DNA of 64,000 nt from NCBI GenBank assembly GCA_029237695.1, contig CM055266.1, positions 110,811,370 through 110,875,369 of the forward strand, given 5' to 3'. The DNA comes from Conchocele bisecta. Lineage: Eukaryota > Mollusca > Bivalvia > Lucinida > Thyasiridae. Below are positions 9,631 to 21,194 of the stretch, piece after piece (within the stretch, counting starts at the first letter, position 1; each line of letters begins with the position of its first letter). The notes below the pieces were generated by a model. The model did not search any database. It had not been told where the DNA came from and was given only the letters and a program-made list of their open reading frames with translations. A program made the position numbers and the translations under genes.

Positions 9631-10135
9631 GGTTTGTTTGTTGGGGTTTAACGGCATATCAACAACTATGGTCATTTAAGGCCTGGTCAATGGGTTTAGT
9701 ACTAAATACCATATATTACCTGTACAAGTACATTGTACAGGCAAATGTGCAAGTACATGTACAAATGGGTGGGGGGAATCCCAAAATCAAAACAGAATAT
9801 TTACAATAAAAACAGTATATATTCAGCCCTGAAATCAGAATAATCCTGATCTGATGCCAGGTCCTCGCCACACCAGAATCACTTGGCCCCCTCCCAAAAG
9901 CAGTAGGATCAGTAATAATATTATTACTTTTATAATGGGCAATAACCCAACTCCTAGGTAACAAACGAGCCAAAGATAAAAACGTACCCGAGAGCCAAGC
10001 CAGGCAAATCGCGATACTTATAAGGAGGAACCCCTACCGTTAATTTACGCCGTGCGTTCGCCCGACCAACCATAATCCCGATCGTTAAATTACCCATCGC
10101 ATGCTCCCAACTGCCAACCACTATATGCAGTAGGA
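9631..10135 (+). mobile_element. J-family SINE, long variant
   Basis: Begins with GTTTGTTTGTTGGGGTTTAA and ends in the TCGCATGCTCCCA tail. It carries a variant insert (TACTAAATACCATATATTAC, then GTACAAGTACAT) that is also in the copy at 17489, so these two form a subfamily. Confidence 0.75.
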
Positions 10136-10207
10136 CCGATATTGACAATACAACACATAATTATAAGCCATATTTCTCCAGTCCTAGCACTGTATAGACA
10201 GGAATAG

Positions 10208-10609
10208 TACGGAGCCCCGCAGGGACGTAGAATTCCTTTTTTATTAATTCGTTCCCAAGAATTGGAAATAACAATTCGTTCCCTCAATATAACAATAACA
10301 ATTCGTTCCCACGAAATAACAATTCGTTCCCGTGGGAACGAATTGTTCTTTCGAGGAAACGAATTGTTAAATTGAGGGAACGAATTGTCATTTCGTGGGA
10401 ACGAACTGTTATATCGTGGGAACGAATTGTTAATTCGAGGGAACGAATTGTTAAATTGAGGGAACGAATTGTCATTTCGTGGGAACGAACTGTTATATCG
10501 TGGTAACGAATTGTTAATTCGAGGGAACGAATTGTTAAATTGAGGGAATGAATTGTTATTTCGTGGGAACAAATTAATAAAAATCCATGTCCCCTGCCGA
10601 GCTCCGTAG
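10208..10609. mobile_element. DNA element built around a 21-bp tandem repeat
   Basis: The ends TACGGAGCCCCGCAGGGAC and GTCCCCTGCCGAGCTCCGTA are imperfect inverted repeats. Between about 10254 and 10572 lies a tandem array of 21-bp units of the type GGGAACGAATTGTTAATTCGA. The first three or so units are inverted relative to the rest, with a switch point near 10330. Units come in four subtypes that recur as an 84-bp higher-order period (about 10377-10460 repeated at 10461-10544). Because 21 is divisible by three, several frames stay open and give artefact ORFs. Confidence 0.8.
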
Positions 10610-11085
10610 AATGGACATGCACAACAGTGAAGAAAAATATTTCACCAGGAAATTGGCTAAGGAAGGAAATTCCGACTGTTCCATAACCAGGAAATGGTTA
10701 TTGTTGTACAAAATATTCGGAAACTGTGCAGATCGTCATGAAACAGAGGACGATGACCGGACGGACAAACTAGCTAGGTAGCCCACAGTATAAAATACAT
10801 ACTCGGGGTACAATAAAACAGTATAGTTGGAATTGTAGAGCAGGATAATGTGAAAAAAACAAAGACATGTTAAGACATGATTATATTTAATGACATTGAC
10901 AGCACATAACAATTGTAGCAATCTACCAAATAGAAATACCGTTTACAGAATATATATACCATAACACGACGTATTTGACCCATCTTGACCAAAGGAGTCA
11001 GAAGCTCTACCCTATGTTCAGTACTTTCAGCACTTCTCAATAAGGCAATAAGCCTGATTTTCACATGATGAATCACATTTGTTAT
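10610..11085. other. No feature recognised
   Basis: AT-rich sequence with only short random ORFs. Confidence 0.4.
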
Positions 11086-11089
11086 GATT

Positions 11090-11487
11090 TTATGTATTGG
11101 TGTTTAATGGCCCATCAACAACTAGGTCATTTAAAGCCGGGCCAACGGGTTCAATCCCGCTGTAACCTGCTGCATTGCGAGAAAATCCCAAAATCCGAAT
11201 GGAATATTTACATCAAAATAAATATATATTCAGCCCCGAAATAGAATAACCTGACCTGGTACCATTGTCTATATCACACCAATGTCACTGGGCCCCTTCT
11301 CCTAAAGATACTAGGATTAGGAATAATCGCATTACTCATATAAGGGGTGTAACCAGATTAAACCCTCACATACAAGAATGCCAAAGACGTGCCTGAGGGT
11401 CAAACCAGGTCTCCGTTCGGGATACCTTAAGAATGAACCACAATCGTTAAATTACCCATCGCATGCTCCCACCTGCCACCCACTATC
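11090..11487 (+). mobile_element. J-family SINE
   Basis: Head (TGGTGTTTAATGGCCCATCA) through tail (CATCGCATGCTCCCACCTGC) present. The B box has decayed to GGGTTCAATCCCG. Confidence 0.75.
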
Positions 11488-11581
11488 AAATGTGGAAATC
11501 AGGAGAAGACCTTATAGGTTGCCATACATGGAAAATGAAGGGTCTATAAATAGGTTACCGAACATGGGAAACCATATTACA

Positions 11582-11756
11582 GTAGAACTTCTCTAAACCG
11601 GACACTATGGGGACCCCATTGTGTTTAATTCAGATGGGTTTAACTGTAATTTATTTCATTGTCATGTCTGTTCATGATTAAAAATGGCAAACATTGTTCA
11701 CAGAGTGCTTAATGACAGTGGAACCTCTCTAAACCGGACACCCTGGGGATGTCACA
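11582..11756. mobile_element. C-family long-form element
   Basis: Two left-end copies (CAGTAGAACTTCTCTAAACC and CAGTGGAACCTCTCTAAACC) enclose the same internal segment seen at 3624-3830. Confidence 0.65.
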
Positions 11757-11842
11757 TTAATTTTGTTTATTAGAGTTGCTCATGATTGGTAAACATGTTT
11801 ACAAGAACGTGACACAAACCAATAGATGCAAACTAGTTTCTG

Positions 11843-12204
11843 TTTGTTTTATTGGTGTTTAATGGCCTATCAACAGCTGAGGTCATGTAAGGCCGGGCAA
11901 ACGGGTTCGATCCCGTTACAACCTGCTGCATTGGGTGGAAAATCTAAAAACCAGAACGGAATATTTAATTCCAGAAAAAGATATTTAGCCCTGAAATTAG
12001 AATAACCTTGATCTGGTGCCAGGTCCATACCACACCAAAGTCACTTGGACCCTTCCACTAAATTAGGATTACAAATAATTGTAATACTCACATAAGGGGT
12101 ATAACCAGATTCAACTGTCACATACAAAATACCAAAGACGTATGTGAGGGAGTTCCGGTAAGGATGAACCCCAATCGTTAAAATACCCATCATATGCTCC
12201 CACC
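11843..12204 (+). mobile_element. J-family SINE with 16-bp target duplication
   Basis: Flanked by TGCAAACTAGTTTCTG at 11827-11842 and 12205-12220. Head has GGGTTCGATCCCG. A perfect long target duplication supports LINE-mediated retrotransposition and a recent date. Confidence 0.88.
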
Positions 12205-12620
12205 TGCAAACTAGTTTCTGAAGATTGTGAAATACACATTGTCTGAATGGTGTAAACACGCATCTAACGTGCATACAATTTCGCTTGCAATGACATTGAA
12301 ACAACCATCCTAGCTAGGTACATATGCCCGGCAACATGTCACCATGAAACAAACACCACAACAATAAATTCTGTGAACAATATTCCACGTGGCAGACTGG
12401 ATTTAATTAACAAGTAAAGACATACATCTATGAAACAAACAAACAGCAGCTCTGGTCAACAAGTCGGTACACAGGGTTGAGCAACTAGACTTGTTCCAGA
12501 AGCTAGAGCAGGCAATTCACGAGAAATCTTCACATGTTTCAGTTTTGTAATTCACTACCAAAGATTGTTATGTTAGCAATCATGTGCGTAATAAGTGGAA
12601 CTTCTATAAACCGGAAAATA

Positions 12621-12689
12621 CAGTGAAACATCTATAAACTGGACACCTTGGGGTGTCCCCAGGGTGTCCGGTTGATAGATGTTCCACTG
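12621..12689. mobile_element. C-family palindrome
   Basis: CAGTGAAACATCTATAAAC pairs with the inverted end GATAGATGTTCCACTG around a CCTTGGGG/CCCCAGG centre. TA flanks the left side. Confidence 0.75.
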
Positions 12690-12758
12690 TAATTTCGGCA
12701 CATGTCAGCACTCCCAAGACATGTTTGTTAACTGTTGTACTATTGCAGCATATTATTA

Positions 12759-13111
12759 TAGGAATGAATGGCCTTTTTGTGGAATTTATCGGGGTATAAA
12801 CTTGGAAAAGTCGCGGGAATACTGGACGAAGGCCGGAAGGCCTCGTCCAGTATTCCCGTAACTTTTCCAAGTTTATATCCCTGATAAATTCCACAAAAAG
12901 GCCATTCATTCCTTTTAATTCCAGCATTTGAAATAAATTCATAAAGAAAATGTGTTTATTTTCCGTTTTCTTAAGAATTATTTTAACTGCGCCTCACGAT
13001 TACGGAAAGTAGTTCGGCGTGGGAGTTTACTGGGATATAAATTTTGGACAGAGACTTGCTACGGACCAATCAAATGTTAGGGAATTGTGTAAATATTTTT
13101 GTGCTGGAATT
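12759..13111. mobile_element. G-family MITE, full length
   Basis: Same architecture as the copy at 7912: palindromic core (AGGAATGAATGGCC ends) then the fixed arm ending in GTGCTGGAATTA. Confidence 0.82.
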
Positions 13112-13586
13112 ATGTGTTTGTATAAATGTGTTGAAAATAAAAACTAAAAACAGAAAGAAAAATAGACATGTTTGTCAGGTCAGATTTGTCTGGCTTTAGG
13201 AAATCCAGCCTATCCCATAATTTTTCCATTATATATTTTTAAGATAAACACAATTTGCAAAATATATCGGATTTATGCCAATTTCCAAGATATATTCACT
13301 CATTCCATATATGTGAAGATATAAAATGAGCGTGTTAATTCTGCAGTCGGGTACAATTAATTTGCTGTAAACAACAAAAATGTGATAACATATCTTTCAT
13401 TCACATATGTCCCGAATCAGTATGCATGGTTACAAAATTTCTCATGAATTGCTTGCCGACTGTCAACTAAACTCAAACGATTCTGGCAGATACCACTAAT
13501 CATACAATAATTTAAAATATACAGAATCAAAATGTACAAGGATCTTGCGTAATGAGAGGACAAAAAATGTTGGGAACACAACATAT
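13112..13586. other. AT-rich stretch without recognised feature
   Basis: No coding or RNA signal found. Confidence 0.4.
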
Positions 13587-13803
13587 ATGTGGCTGTGACT
13601 GGAGAAATGGGGGTTATGGGCGTGTGACCAGTGCAGCTCATGATCAAATTGCTCCTGTAGCCCGATAACGATCTGTATTGCTTGTTACATTAATTGAATG
13701 GCGAAAAGTGCAGACCCTGGTCAGACTGTGGGGATGCACAGGCTGATCTCGGTCTACACTGGTTGCATTGGCCATAAGCTCCATTTCTCCAGTCAGACAC
13801 ATT
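13587..13803. mobile_element. B-family MITE
   Basis: Ends TGTGGCTGTGACTGGAGAAA and CCATTTCTCCAGTCAGACAC; contains AGTGCAGACCCTGGTCAGAC. It is somewhat decayed in the centre. Confidence 0.75.
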
Positions 13804-13813
13804 TATACAGTCA

Positions 13814-13983
13814 GGGCCCGGTTGTTCAAAACATCTGTTAGCTTAACGGACTGTTAAATCCTTAACTGAATGGTTAAAATCTCTGTTTTAACAGAGATTT
13901 TAACCATTCAGTTAAGGATTTAACTGTCTGTTAAGGATTTAACAGTCCGTTAAGCTAACTGGTGTTTTGAACAACCAGGCCCA
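13814..13983. mobile_element. Near-perfect 170-base palindromic MITE
   Basis: GGGCCCGGTTGTTCAAAACA at the left pairs with its inverted copy at 13983. The arms contain repeated TCCTTAACTGAATGGTTAA and TTAACGGACTGTTAAATCC. The right arm carries a short extra repeat (TTAACTGTCTGTTAAGGA) missing on the left. A single copy in this window. Confidence 0.8.
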
Positions 13984-13989
13984 GGTGTT

Positions 13990-14630
13990 CAAGTCAATAA
14001 CATAAAAGGAAAATGTGCGTAGAATGAAAAGATTACAAGTTATTCCATTTTTGCCAATTTCTCCATCAATGTGTAGTTTGTGACTAAATCCTATTCCAAA
14101 TGTAAAAGATGGTTACACAGACATCATGATATAGTCGTTCATTTAGAAACTAGAATAATGAATAGCCGTACGTCATTCAAAACATTCAATGTTTTTTTCC
14201 GTCCGTCGGATGATTATGTGCTATATACAAAGTGCATGCATCTATACAACATTAGGATAATCTAAAGAAAGTAAACATCCACTACATTTGACGACTTCAA
14301 AAATGCACTGTTATGTTGATGCAATTGCCGAGCAAAGCAAACACATAGATGGTTAGAGTGTAAAGCATCATTGCTATTGTGATCAATGCAGTCTATGCTC
14401 ATCCTGCAAATCGTGAATCTACACGGTTTGCCATTTAGTCAGTGAAACGCTCGTGATCATACATACTTGTATGTAAATAAATACCGTTACATATAACATG
14501 TCAGGTGATCAGTACATATTCAATGAATGAGGCTATGCTTATGGAATATACAAAATCTAACATTTGCGTTTATTTAATGATATTTATGACACTGTCGACT
14601 GATTTCGTAAGAAGGTCGAGATAGCCTCAT
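13990..14630. other. AT-rich stretch without recognised feature
   Basis: No gene, tRNA or hairpin I can support. Confidence 0.4.
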
Positions 14631-14636
14631 TTCTTA

Positions 14637-14886
14637 TTAACCCTTACACCGCTATCTTAATTTTGTTGTTGTCTGCTGTTTATTTTCTTATTTCCATTTT
14701 TATCATCATTAGCATGCTTTGCGAGCAATTAAGAATAATTTACAACATGGTCCGACAGCACTTTAGAATCATTTACAATGGAAATGATTCTGAAGTGCTG
14801 TCAGACCATGTTTTTATTGAGAAATAAGGCAATACATAAAAGCAACAGCAGATAACAATTGTTGTGTGTAGCGGTCTAAGGGTTAA
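14637..14886. mobile_element. D-family MITE bounded by TTAA
   Basis: Starts TTAACCCTTACACCGCTATC and ends GTAGCGGTCTAAGGGTTAA. The central hairpin is AGAATCATTTACAATGG / GGAAATGATTCT with AGTGCTGTCAGACCATG. The TTAA ends with CCCT-type termini are the hallmark of piggyBac-like elements. Confidence 0.85.
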
Positions 14887-15365
14887 ATCAGTAAACTCGT
14901 TATAAATATCACATTTAATCATCACTGCGGCAAGACCATCTTTATCGTACATTTTTAAAGTCACCAAAGGTAGATGGAAAGGCAGCTATAGCGTTTGAGC
15001 CTGAGGTAGTTCGACTTGGCAGTGTGACATACACATCATGGAATTTTCGCCTCCTAGTTACGTGGAATGTCCAAACCAGTCCCTGAAAACAGGAACTTCT
15101 GTGGTGGGCTTTTATTTAACACTCAATTTCACCCCTACCAACTGTCACATTAAATGCTGCAGTGGGACATTCGTTTCAGCCACAGGCCGGCAGCATGCTG
15201 ATGAGATGGTGCAATATACAGTTTTAGACATGTAAACAAACAAAATATGTGTAGTCATTGTATAGTAATTCATTTATTTTCTTAAATACTTTGACAATAC
15301 AATGACTACAGCTGTTTTGTTTTCTACATATCTAAAACAGCATATTACACTATCCTATCAACATT

Positions 15366-15434
15366 GCGAACAGTGCAGATCCTGATCAGACTGTGCGGAT
15401 GCACAGTCTGATCTGGATCTACACTGGTCGCAAT
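15366..15434. mobile_element. B-family core hairpin only
   Basis: GCGAACAGTGCAGATCCTG, GATCAGACTGTGCGGATGC and CAGTCTGATCTGGATCTAC form the B core. The outer ends are absent. Confidence 0.7.
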
Positions 15435-15439
15435 ACCGA

Positions 15440-16305
15440 CCGCCTGCGATTTAAGCCATTAGAGATTGGGTTCACTTACACCCGCCCACCATGTGGCAAA
15501 AGGGAAATTTTCTAGATCAATGAGGGCGATTTGTAAGTAACACTGTCGGTATGGTCGCTAGCATTTTTACTTCATGAAAATATTAGTGAAAGGGCAAAAA
15601 TAGGATCTACAGCATTTATTGTATTTTTCAATTCTAAAACCAAATCCGCATTTTCTTATTAATGGAATAGTCCAAAAATAATCATGGAAAAGTCGACATT
15701 GGATATTTAGGGGTGCAAGGCTAATTTCTTCTTCTGCTGAATCCCATTTGTCACCAGCAAGATGAATGGCATGTGACACCAATGACGTAGGGGCTACACC
15801 GCATACAATTGCATATGTTGACTAGTGCAAGGCAACAGATAAATATGACTTGGACTAGAAAAAGATTGCTACATATTAATTACTATATACACACAGTTGT
15901 GGCAAGATAATTACATAAATATAAAGATAATATATACAATATACACATCAGCAAAGACAAGGTTTATCGACGTGTTCGATCTTAAACCCTTTAACCCCCA
16001 CAGACCATAAAACTAACATATGCAAAAACTGTAGATCAAGATGATCCGGTTCGAAATGAACCATCTCATCAGGATCTGCAGCTATTGCTATTGGTTAGAA
16101 ACACCACTGATCTGAACGGCAGCAAACACTGTTTTTAGCTGGTTTGTAAAATATATTCTACAATACAATAACAATCGACTGGCTAACATAAATTGACACC
16201 AGTTTAATTGACAAAATACACACATGTATTAATTCTGGTCTATACAGAATGGACATAACAATATAGTATTTTCTTTTCCACGCCAAAGTGTCAAAATATG
16301 TGCAT
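15440..16305. other. Low-repeat stretch without recognised gene
   Basis: Contains one decayed A-like segment (CTGTAGATCAAGATGATCCG, then GAACCATCTCATCAGGATCT) near 16030-16080. Otherwise no support for a feature. Confidence 0.4.
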
Positions 16306-16309
16306 GTAC

Positions 16310-16553
16310 TGGGAGCCATTTCACTAAACTTTGTACGACTAAAATGTTCGCAAGTGCAAATTTAGAATCGTCTAGAAAAATCAATTGATGGATTTACATT
16401 TATTGAGCATAGGCTGCATATGCAGCCTATGCTCAATAAATGTAAATCCAATAATTGTTTTCAAGAAAACATTGTTAATGTGAAATTTGCAAACTATCAT
16501 AACTTTGCACTTACAAACATTTTAGCCATACAAAGTTTAGTGAAACGCGCCCC
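16310..16553. mobile_element. I-family MITE
   Basis: Ends GGGAGCCATTTCACTAAAC and GTTTAGTGAAACGCGCCCC; central hairpin GAGCATAGGCTGCATATGC. Nearly full length. Confidence 0.82.
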
Positions 16554-16954
16554 TGATCACTATGTTACAGAGTTAAGTACAATATGTCAATCTTACACAT
16601 CTCCAGCAATAGAAGTCCATTGATTACCGACCATACTGTAAGAATGAAGGGAAAACTTTCTCTGAAACTTACAATTCAAATGCTACTCTAGTTACATAAT
16701 ATATTACATATAACAAATATACATACATTTGCAATGCCCATCTTTTGAGATAGAAAATACCTGATTACTGGCTATCTGCTATGGATTTCATGGAAAAACA
16801 TGGATTTTTTTTTGCAAAAAAAAAGAGTACATAAGTTACTTTATACACGTTTATATTTATAGGATCAATGAACAATACACATTATACATGTTGTAAATTA
16901 ATAGTTGTCAACAAGTATACAGCAATTGCTGAAAATAATTTATCAGAACATATC

Positions 16955-17187
16955 TTAACCCTTTCACCCCTAAGTAACTGGAATGGAATTTGATATGTCA
17001 ATTCTGCAACCAATCCAATGGTCACAAAATAATTTTCAGACTAGTCCATTTATGAAAAGGGGGGTGTATTCTTAAAAAATATGAAAACTACCAGCAAACA
17101 GTGAAGATCCTGATGAGACGGCACGTCATCTGGATCTACACTGTTTACCAATACCACTAAACAGGTCTGTGGTGTTGAAAGGGTTAA
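16955..17187. mobile_element. A-family MITE bounded by TTAA
   Basis: TTAACCCTTTCACCCCTAAG at the left and GGTGTTGAAAGGGTTAA at the right. Centre: GATCCTGATGAGACGGCACG, then GATCTACACTG. The core hairpin is partly deleted. Confidence 0.82.
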
Positions 17188-17488
17188 GTGACGGCTATCG
17201 GGACAATTATTTCTGGATAAACTTAATATTTACAACATTGAATGACCATAGACATCAATACAAGTAACATGAATGATACAGATACAATACAAAGAGTTGA
17301 TAACTAGATGACGAAGACACCGAATCATACTTTCCAATTTTGAAAATTAGGACATATTTTCCAAATTTCAAAATCAATATCGGTCAATAAGGCAAAGCAA
17401 TAATGTTATGTCGGGCACATAGTGATGGGGCTTAATATATTTACTGCCAGTTTAGCTTAAGTCTGCTAGCATGCTCCTGCAGGCAGGT

Positions 17489-17747
17489 TTGTTTGTTTGT
17501 TTGTTGGGGTTTAACAGCCTATCAACAGCTAAGGTCATTTAAGGCCGGGTCAATGGGTTTAGTACTAAATACCATATATTACCTGTACAAGTACATATAT
17601 ACATGTTCAAGTATATATACAAATGGGGGGGGGGGAAATCCCAAAATCAGAACTGAATATTTACAATAACAAAACTATATATTCAGCCCTGAAATCAGAA
17701 TAATCCTGATCTGATGCCAGGTCCTCGCCACACCAGAATCACTTGAA
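17489..17747 (+). mobile_element. J-family SINE with 13-bp target duplication, 3'-truncated
   Basis: Flanked by CCTGCAGGCAGGT at 17476-17488 and 17748-17760. It stops in the middle of the family consensus after CAGAATCACTTGAA, so the insertion itself ended there. A G-rich run of about 9 bases lies inside. Confidence 0.87.
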
Positions 17748-17917
17748 CCTGCAGGCAGGTACAGTGTCACTATTGTGAATCACAATGAAAAATTGCCACT
17801 TTTATGAGGGCCTATATTGCTCGCTACAAAATTGCTTGAACGTAAATTTCATACACTGGTCACGCATACATACCACGACATGTAAAATATCTGTGTTGCA
17901 TTGAGAAAAGGAAGAAT

Positions 17918-18146
17918 GTGTCGCTGCGACTGGATAAATGCAGCTTACAGGTTTTGCAAACAGTGTAGATCCAGATCAGACTGTGCATCCGCACAATCTG
18001 ATCAGGATCTGCACTGTTCGCTATTCCGTCAATGAAACACCTGTCATGCTTCAAACAAACAATATGGATCATTATCAGGCTACATGATCCGGAGCAACAT
18101 GTTCACAAATCCCATCAGCCCCATTTCTCCAGTCAACAGCCACAAT
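17918..18146. mobile_element. B-family MITE
   Basis: Two hairpin segments: AGATCCAGATCAGACTGTGC with its inverted partner, and GGATCATTATCAGGCTACAT toward the end CCATTTCTCCAGTCA. Confidence 0.75.
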
Positions 18147-18194
18147 TATACAAAATCCCTGAGATAAGTCGAGGAAAATAGACCTACATCTGTA

Positions 18195-18840
18195 GTCTAT
18201 TTCACCAACATTGCAAAGTATACTTATCTAGTAAAGTATACTTTGAGGGAGAAATTTTCAATTTAATGAGTGAGTGAGTGAGTGAATAGGGTTTAACGTC
18301 CGCTTTTCTGACATAGAGGTACAAGCCTCAGGGAGTCTACACGCAGACGGGTCAACGGGGTCGAGTCCCATATCCACCTGTCCAAGGGGGGTAAATCCCA
18401 ACTTCAGAACTCAATATTTACAATCAAAATATATATTCAGTCCTGAAATTAGAACAACCTGATCTGGTGCCAGGCCCTCGCCACACCAGCATCATTTATC
18501 CCATCCCCTAAAAGTAATAGGATTAGCGCTAATCTTACTTTTATAGCATAGCCCGACTCAACTCTCACATACAAGAAAGCCAAAAATGTACATGAGGGCC
18601 AAATCCGGTATAGTGGGTTCCGGAAAGTATGAACCCAATCGTTAAGCCAGTTTAGTCGCCTTTTACGACAAGCAATGGCTACTGCAGCACTATTCTCAGG
18701 ATCAGTTGATCCCGCCCCGATACATTTATTAATTTTTATTATACTGAATTTATTAATAAACATTATCACAGCCATTTTGGCTGTGATAATGTAATAAATT
18801 TAGTATAATAATTCTGCATACTTTTAATCATCAAATACAC
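18195..18840. mobile_element. F-family MITE split by a J-like SINE
   Basis: The left F part (CTATTTCACCAACATTGC, AAAGTATACTTTGAGGGAG) ends near 18268. The right part (TTATTATACTGAATTTATT and the CACAGCCATTTTGGCTGTG hairpin) resumes near 18724. Between them is a J-related SINE of about 450 bases, beginning GTGAGTGAGTGAATAGGGTT and containing GGTCGAGTCCC as B box. Confidence 0.75.
18270..18720 (+). mobile_element. J-related SINE, divergent subfamily
   Basis: Shares GAATTAGAACAACCTGATCTGG-type body motifs with J, but its head (TAACGTCCGCTTTTCTGACA, GGTCAACGGGGTCGAGTCCC) differs. It has a longer tail (TTTTACGACAAGCAATGGCT). It looks like a SINE with a different tRNA head on a J body. Confidence 0.65.
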
Positions 18841-19310
18841 AGAACAAATGGCTCACCATCAGACAAACCAGTTAATATTGCAAATGTCTGCTACACTCGT
18901 GTTTCACTCCGCACCGGTATAAAATGTTTCATGGCGAAATCGGTTCCAGATTCCAGACAAATTCCCATTCAGCTACAAGCAGAAGATAGTATTCAGATAC
19001 TGCAGAAACACATTTTCGTCTAATAACTGGCGCAAGAAATTTGCTTATATGTATGCGATAGCTCTAAGTAGAGCTGAGTGGCGTCTCATCAGGATACCGG
19101 TGCATTTTTCGACGCGAAACATTTTACGTCGGTGCCGAGTGCAGCATCAGTGAATACATGTATAGCGTACATGTATTACTGCACTGGCTGTAAATTTCCA
19201 CAGGATCACAGTTCAGACATAAGTACACTGTTTAAATCCTCACCATCATATTCACTTGTAAAGTTCGAAAAATAATACAGCTTCATATGATTGGCTGAGT
19301 GAGGTAGAGG
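18841..19310. other. No feature recognised
   Basis: A short hairpin TACATGTATAGCGTACATGTA lies near 19155-19175. The small ORFs are not supported. Confidence 0.35.
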
Positions 19311-19317
19311 TAGAGGG

Positions 19318-19381
19318 TATGTCGTTACTACTCAGTTGAACAGTCTCGGCGAGACGGTTCAACTGAGCAGTAACGACATAA
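19318..19381. mobile_element. L-type hairpin
   Basis: TATGTCGTTACTACTCAGTT pairs with AACTGAGCAGTAACGACATA around GAACAGTCTCGGCGAGACG. Confidence 0.7.
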
Positions 19382-19999
19382 AACTTTGAGGAGAAATGCG
19401 AAAAATTGCAGAAAATATATTTTATTGTGCATCGGATGATATACTAGTAAAAGTTTTATATTATCAAACGAGATCTTGCCAACATAAAAATAAACAATCA
19501 TGTTATCGACATTATCGGAAATGCATAGTTAATATTTATATACTATTAATAGTAATAATTACATACCTGGTCTTTTTGTAAAGATCGATTCTAAGCATTT
19601 CAATAAAATTATATTTTTGTCAAAATTATGTTCTGACGCCCCACACCTGTGCAGACTAACTGATTGGCAACTGTACTGTGCAGGCTGATATGCTGGTGAG
19701 GATGTTTTTTTATTATGTTTCTCATGCAGCATTCCAAACATACTAAGATGCCTTTAGTCAACATCAGCAAACATGAAATGACTAGCATACACAAAATGGC
19801 ACAGATTATCACTATGACATAGTGACACAACTGGTGCCAAGACACAATAAATTAAACATATACTGCTATTTTGGATTTCAAAAATATGAAAACAGCCAAA
19901 AAGTGGCACAAATATTTTGGATTTCATATACAAGTGGCTTTCAGTTTCATGGATATAAGCAATGTACAAGCTTGTGTAAAGTGTTTGAAACGGATAAAT
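19382..19999. other. AT-rich stretch without recognised feature
   Basis: No hairpin, tRNA or coding signal that I can support. It could be distal 3' flank of hunchback. Confidence 0.35.
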
Positions 20000-20241
20000 A
20001 TGTGGCTGCGACTAGAGAAATGGGGCTTATGGGTTATGCGACCAGTGTAGATCCAGATCAGCCTGTGCATCCGCACAGTCTGATCAGAATCTGCACTGTT
20101 CACGATTCCATCAACAAAGCACCCGCCATTCTTCGAACAAGCGATATAGATCGCCATCAGGCTACATGTGTTTGCTATTTGATCAGGAGCTACACTGGTC
20201 ACAAATCCCATAAGCCTCATTTCCCCAGTCATAGCCACATG
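20000..20241. mobile_element. B-family MITE, full length
   Basis: Ends TGTGGCTGCGACTAGAGAAA and TTTCCCCAGTCATAGCCACA. It contains both internal hairpins, including AGATCCAGATCAGCCTGTGC. Confidence 0.85.
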
Positions 20242-20322
20242 TAAGCTTGTGTAAATCTATATAATGCAGAAATGTAGAAAAATCCAATGTTCATACAAAA
20301 ATATAGAAGACCGACAACAAAT

Positions 20323-20558
20323 AGGTGGCTATGACTGGAGAAAGGGGGCTAATGGGATTTGTGACCAGTGTAACTCCTGATCAAATACTAGTAGTTCACA
20401 CTTGCAAAGCAATCTATATTGCACGACACAGATATTGGTGCCATTGATGGAATGGCGAACAATGCAGATCCTGATCAGACTGTGCGGATGCACAGTCTGA
20501 TCTGGATCTACACTGGTCGCAAACCCGTAAGTCCCATTTCTCCAGTCACAGCCACATA
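20323..20558. mobile_element. B-family MITE, full length, reverse order
   Basis: Same family with the two internal modules in the opposite order to the copy at 20000, ending CATTTCTCCAGTCACAGCCA. Confidence 0.83.
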
Positions 20559-20559
20559 T

Positions 20560-21023
20560 CATAAAACATACAAATACATTTGCGTTTTCATGTTTATGCA
20601 CACACAGACATTGATCATAAAGTAATGCATTTCATTTAAAAACGATACTTTAAATCTCTATAGTTGATTGTCGCAAGTCCAAACAATTTTCCTGAATTAA
20701 TAGCAACAGATTATACACAATAACAAGGAAAAATACAAATCTGTATTGAGCGTCTTCTAAAACATGCAAGACATCTTGTGTATCAACAAACACATCTGTG
20801 CAAGTTATCTTTTGATTCATCATTAAATATGTCATCTCAAGTTTACAGATTGTACCTCTATACATACATAAACAAACATATACAAACATATTTAACAAAT
20901 AATAGCTGTTTAGCAGGAATGCGAAATTTCCACCCCAGTGTCATATGTAAATGTACAATATAATGAAGACAAATTGCTTTTGCGACCGGTGGAGATCTAG
21001 ATCAATTGGCCTATCATCCATAA
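20560..21023 (-). other. Possible hunchback 3' UTR or flank
   Basis: Low-repeat AT-rich DNA just downstream of the hunchback stop, read on the minus strand. No family repeat is recognised, which fits 3' UTR sequence, but there is no transcript evidence. Confidence 0.3.
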
Positions 21024-21178
21024 CAGGGATTCCGATGGGGAAAAAAAAAATCGCCACTTCAAAAAAAAATTTTTTTTTTTTGAAGTGGCGATTTCTTTTC
21101 GAAAATGGTAATTTTTTATCGCCAATTGTTTATTTTTATCTCCAATTGCGAAAGTGGCGATCACCAGCGGAATCCCTG
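21024..21178. mobile_element. H-family MITE 16 bases after the hunchback stop codon
   Basis: CAGGGATTCCGATGGGG and GATCACCAGCGGAATCCCTG form the ends; A/T runs form the middle. CATAA flanks both sides. Unless transcription ends within 16 bases, the hunchback mRNA must contain this element in its 3' UTR. Confidence 0.82.
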
Positions 21179-21194
21179 CATAACCTCGAGTCCA

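Noticed and set aside
10090..10572. 160-residue minus-strand ORF with repeated NNSFPR units
   Set aside because: Product of the 21-bp tandem repeat, which keeps several frames open at once. Not evidence of a protein.
20419..20625. ORFs with NADPDQTVRMHSLIWIYTG, seen at several loci
   Set aside because: The same peptide appears wherever a B-family MITE occurs and comes from its hairpin core; it is not a gene family.
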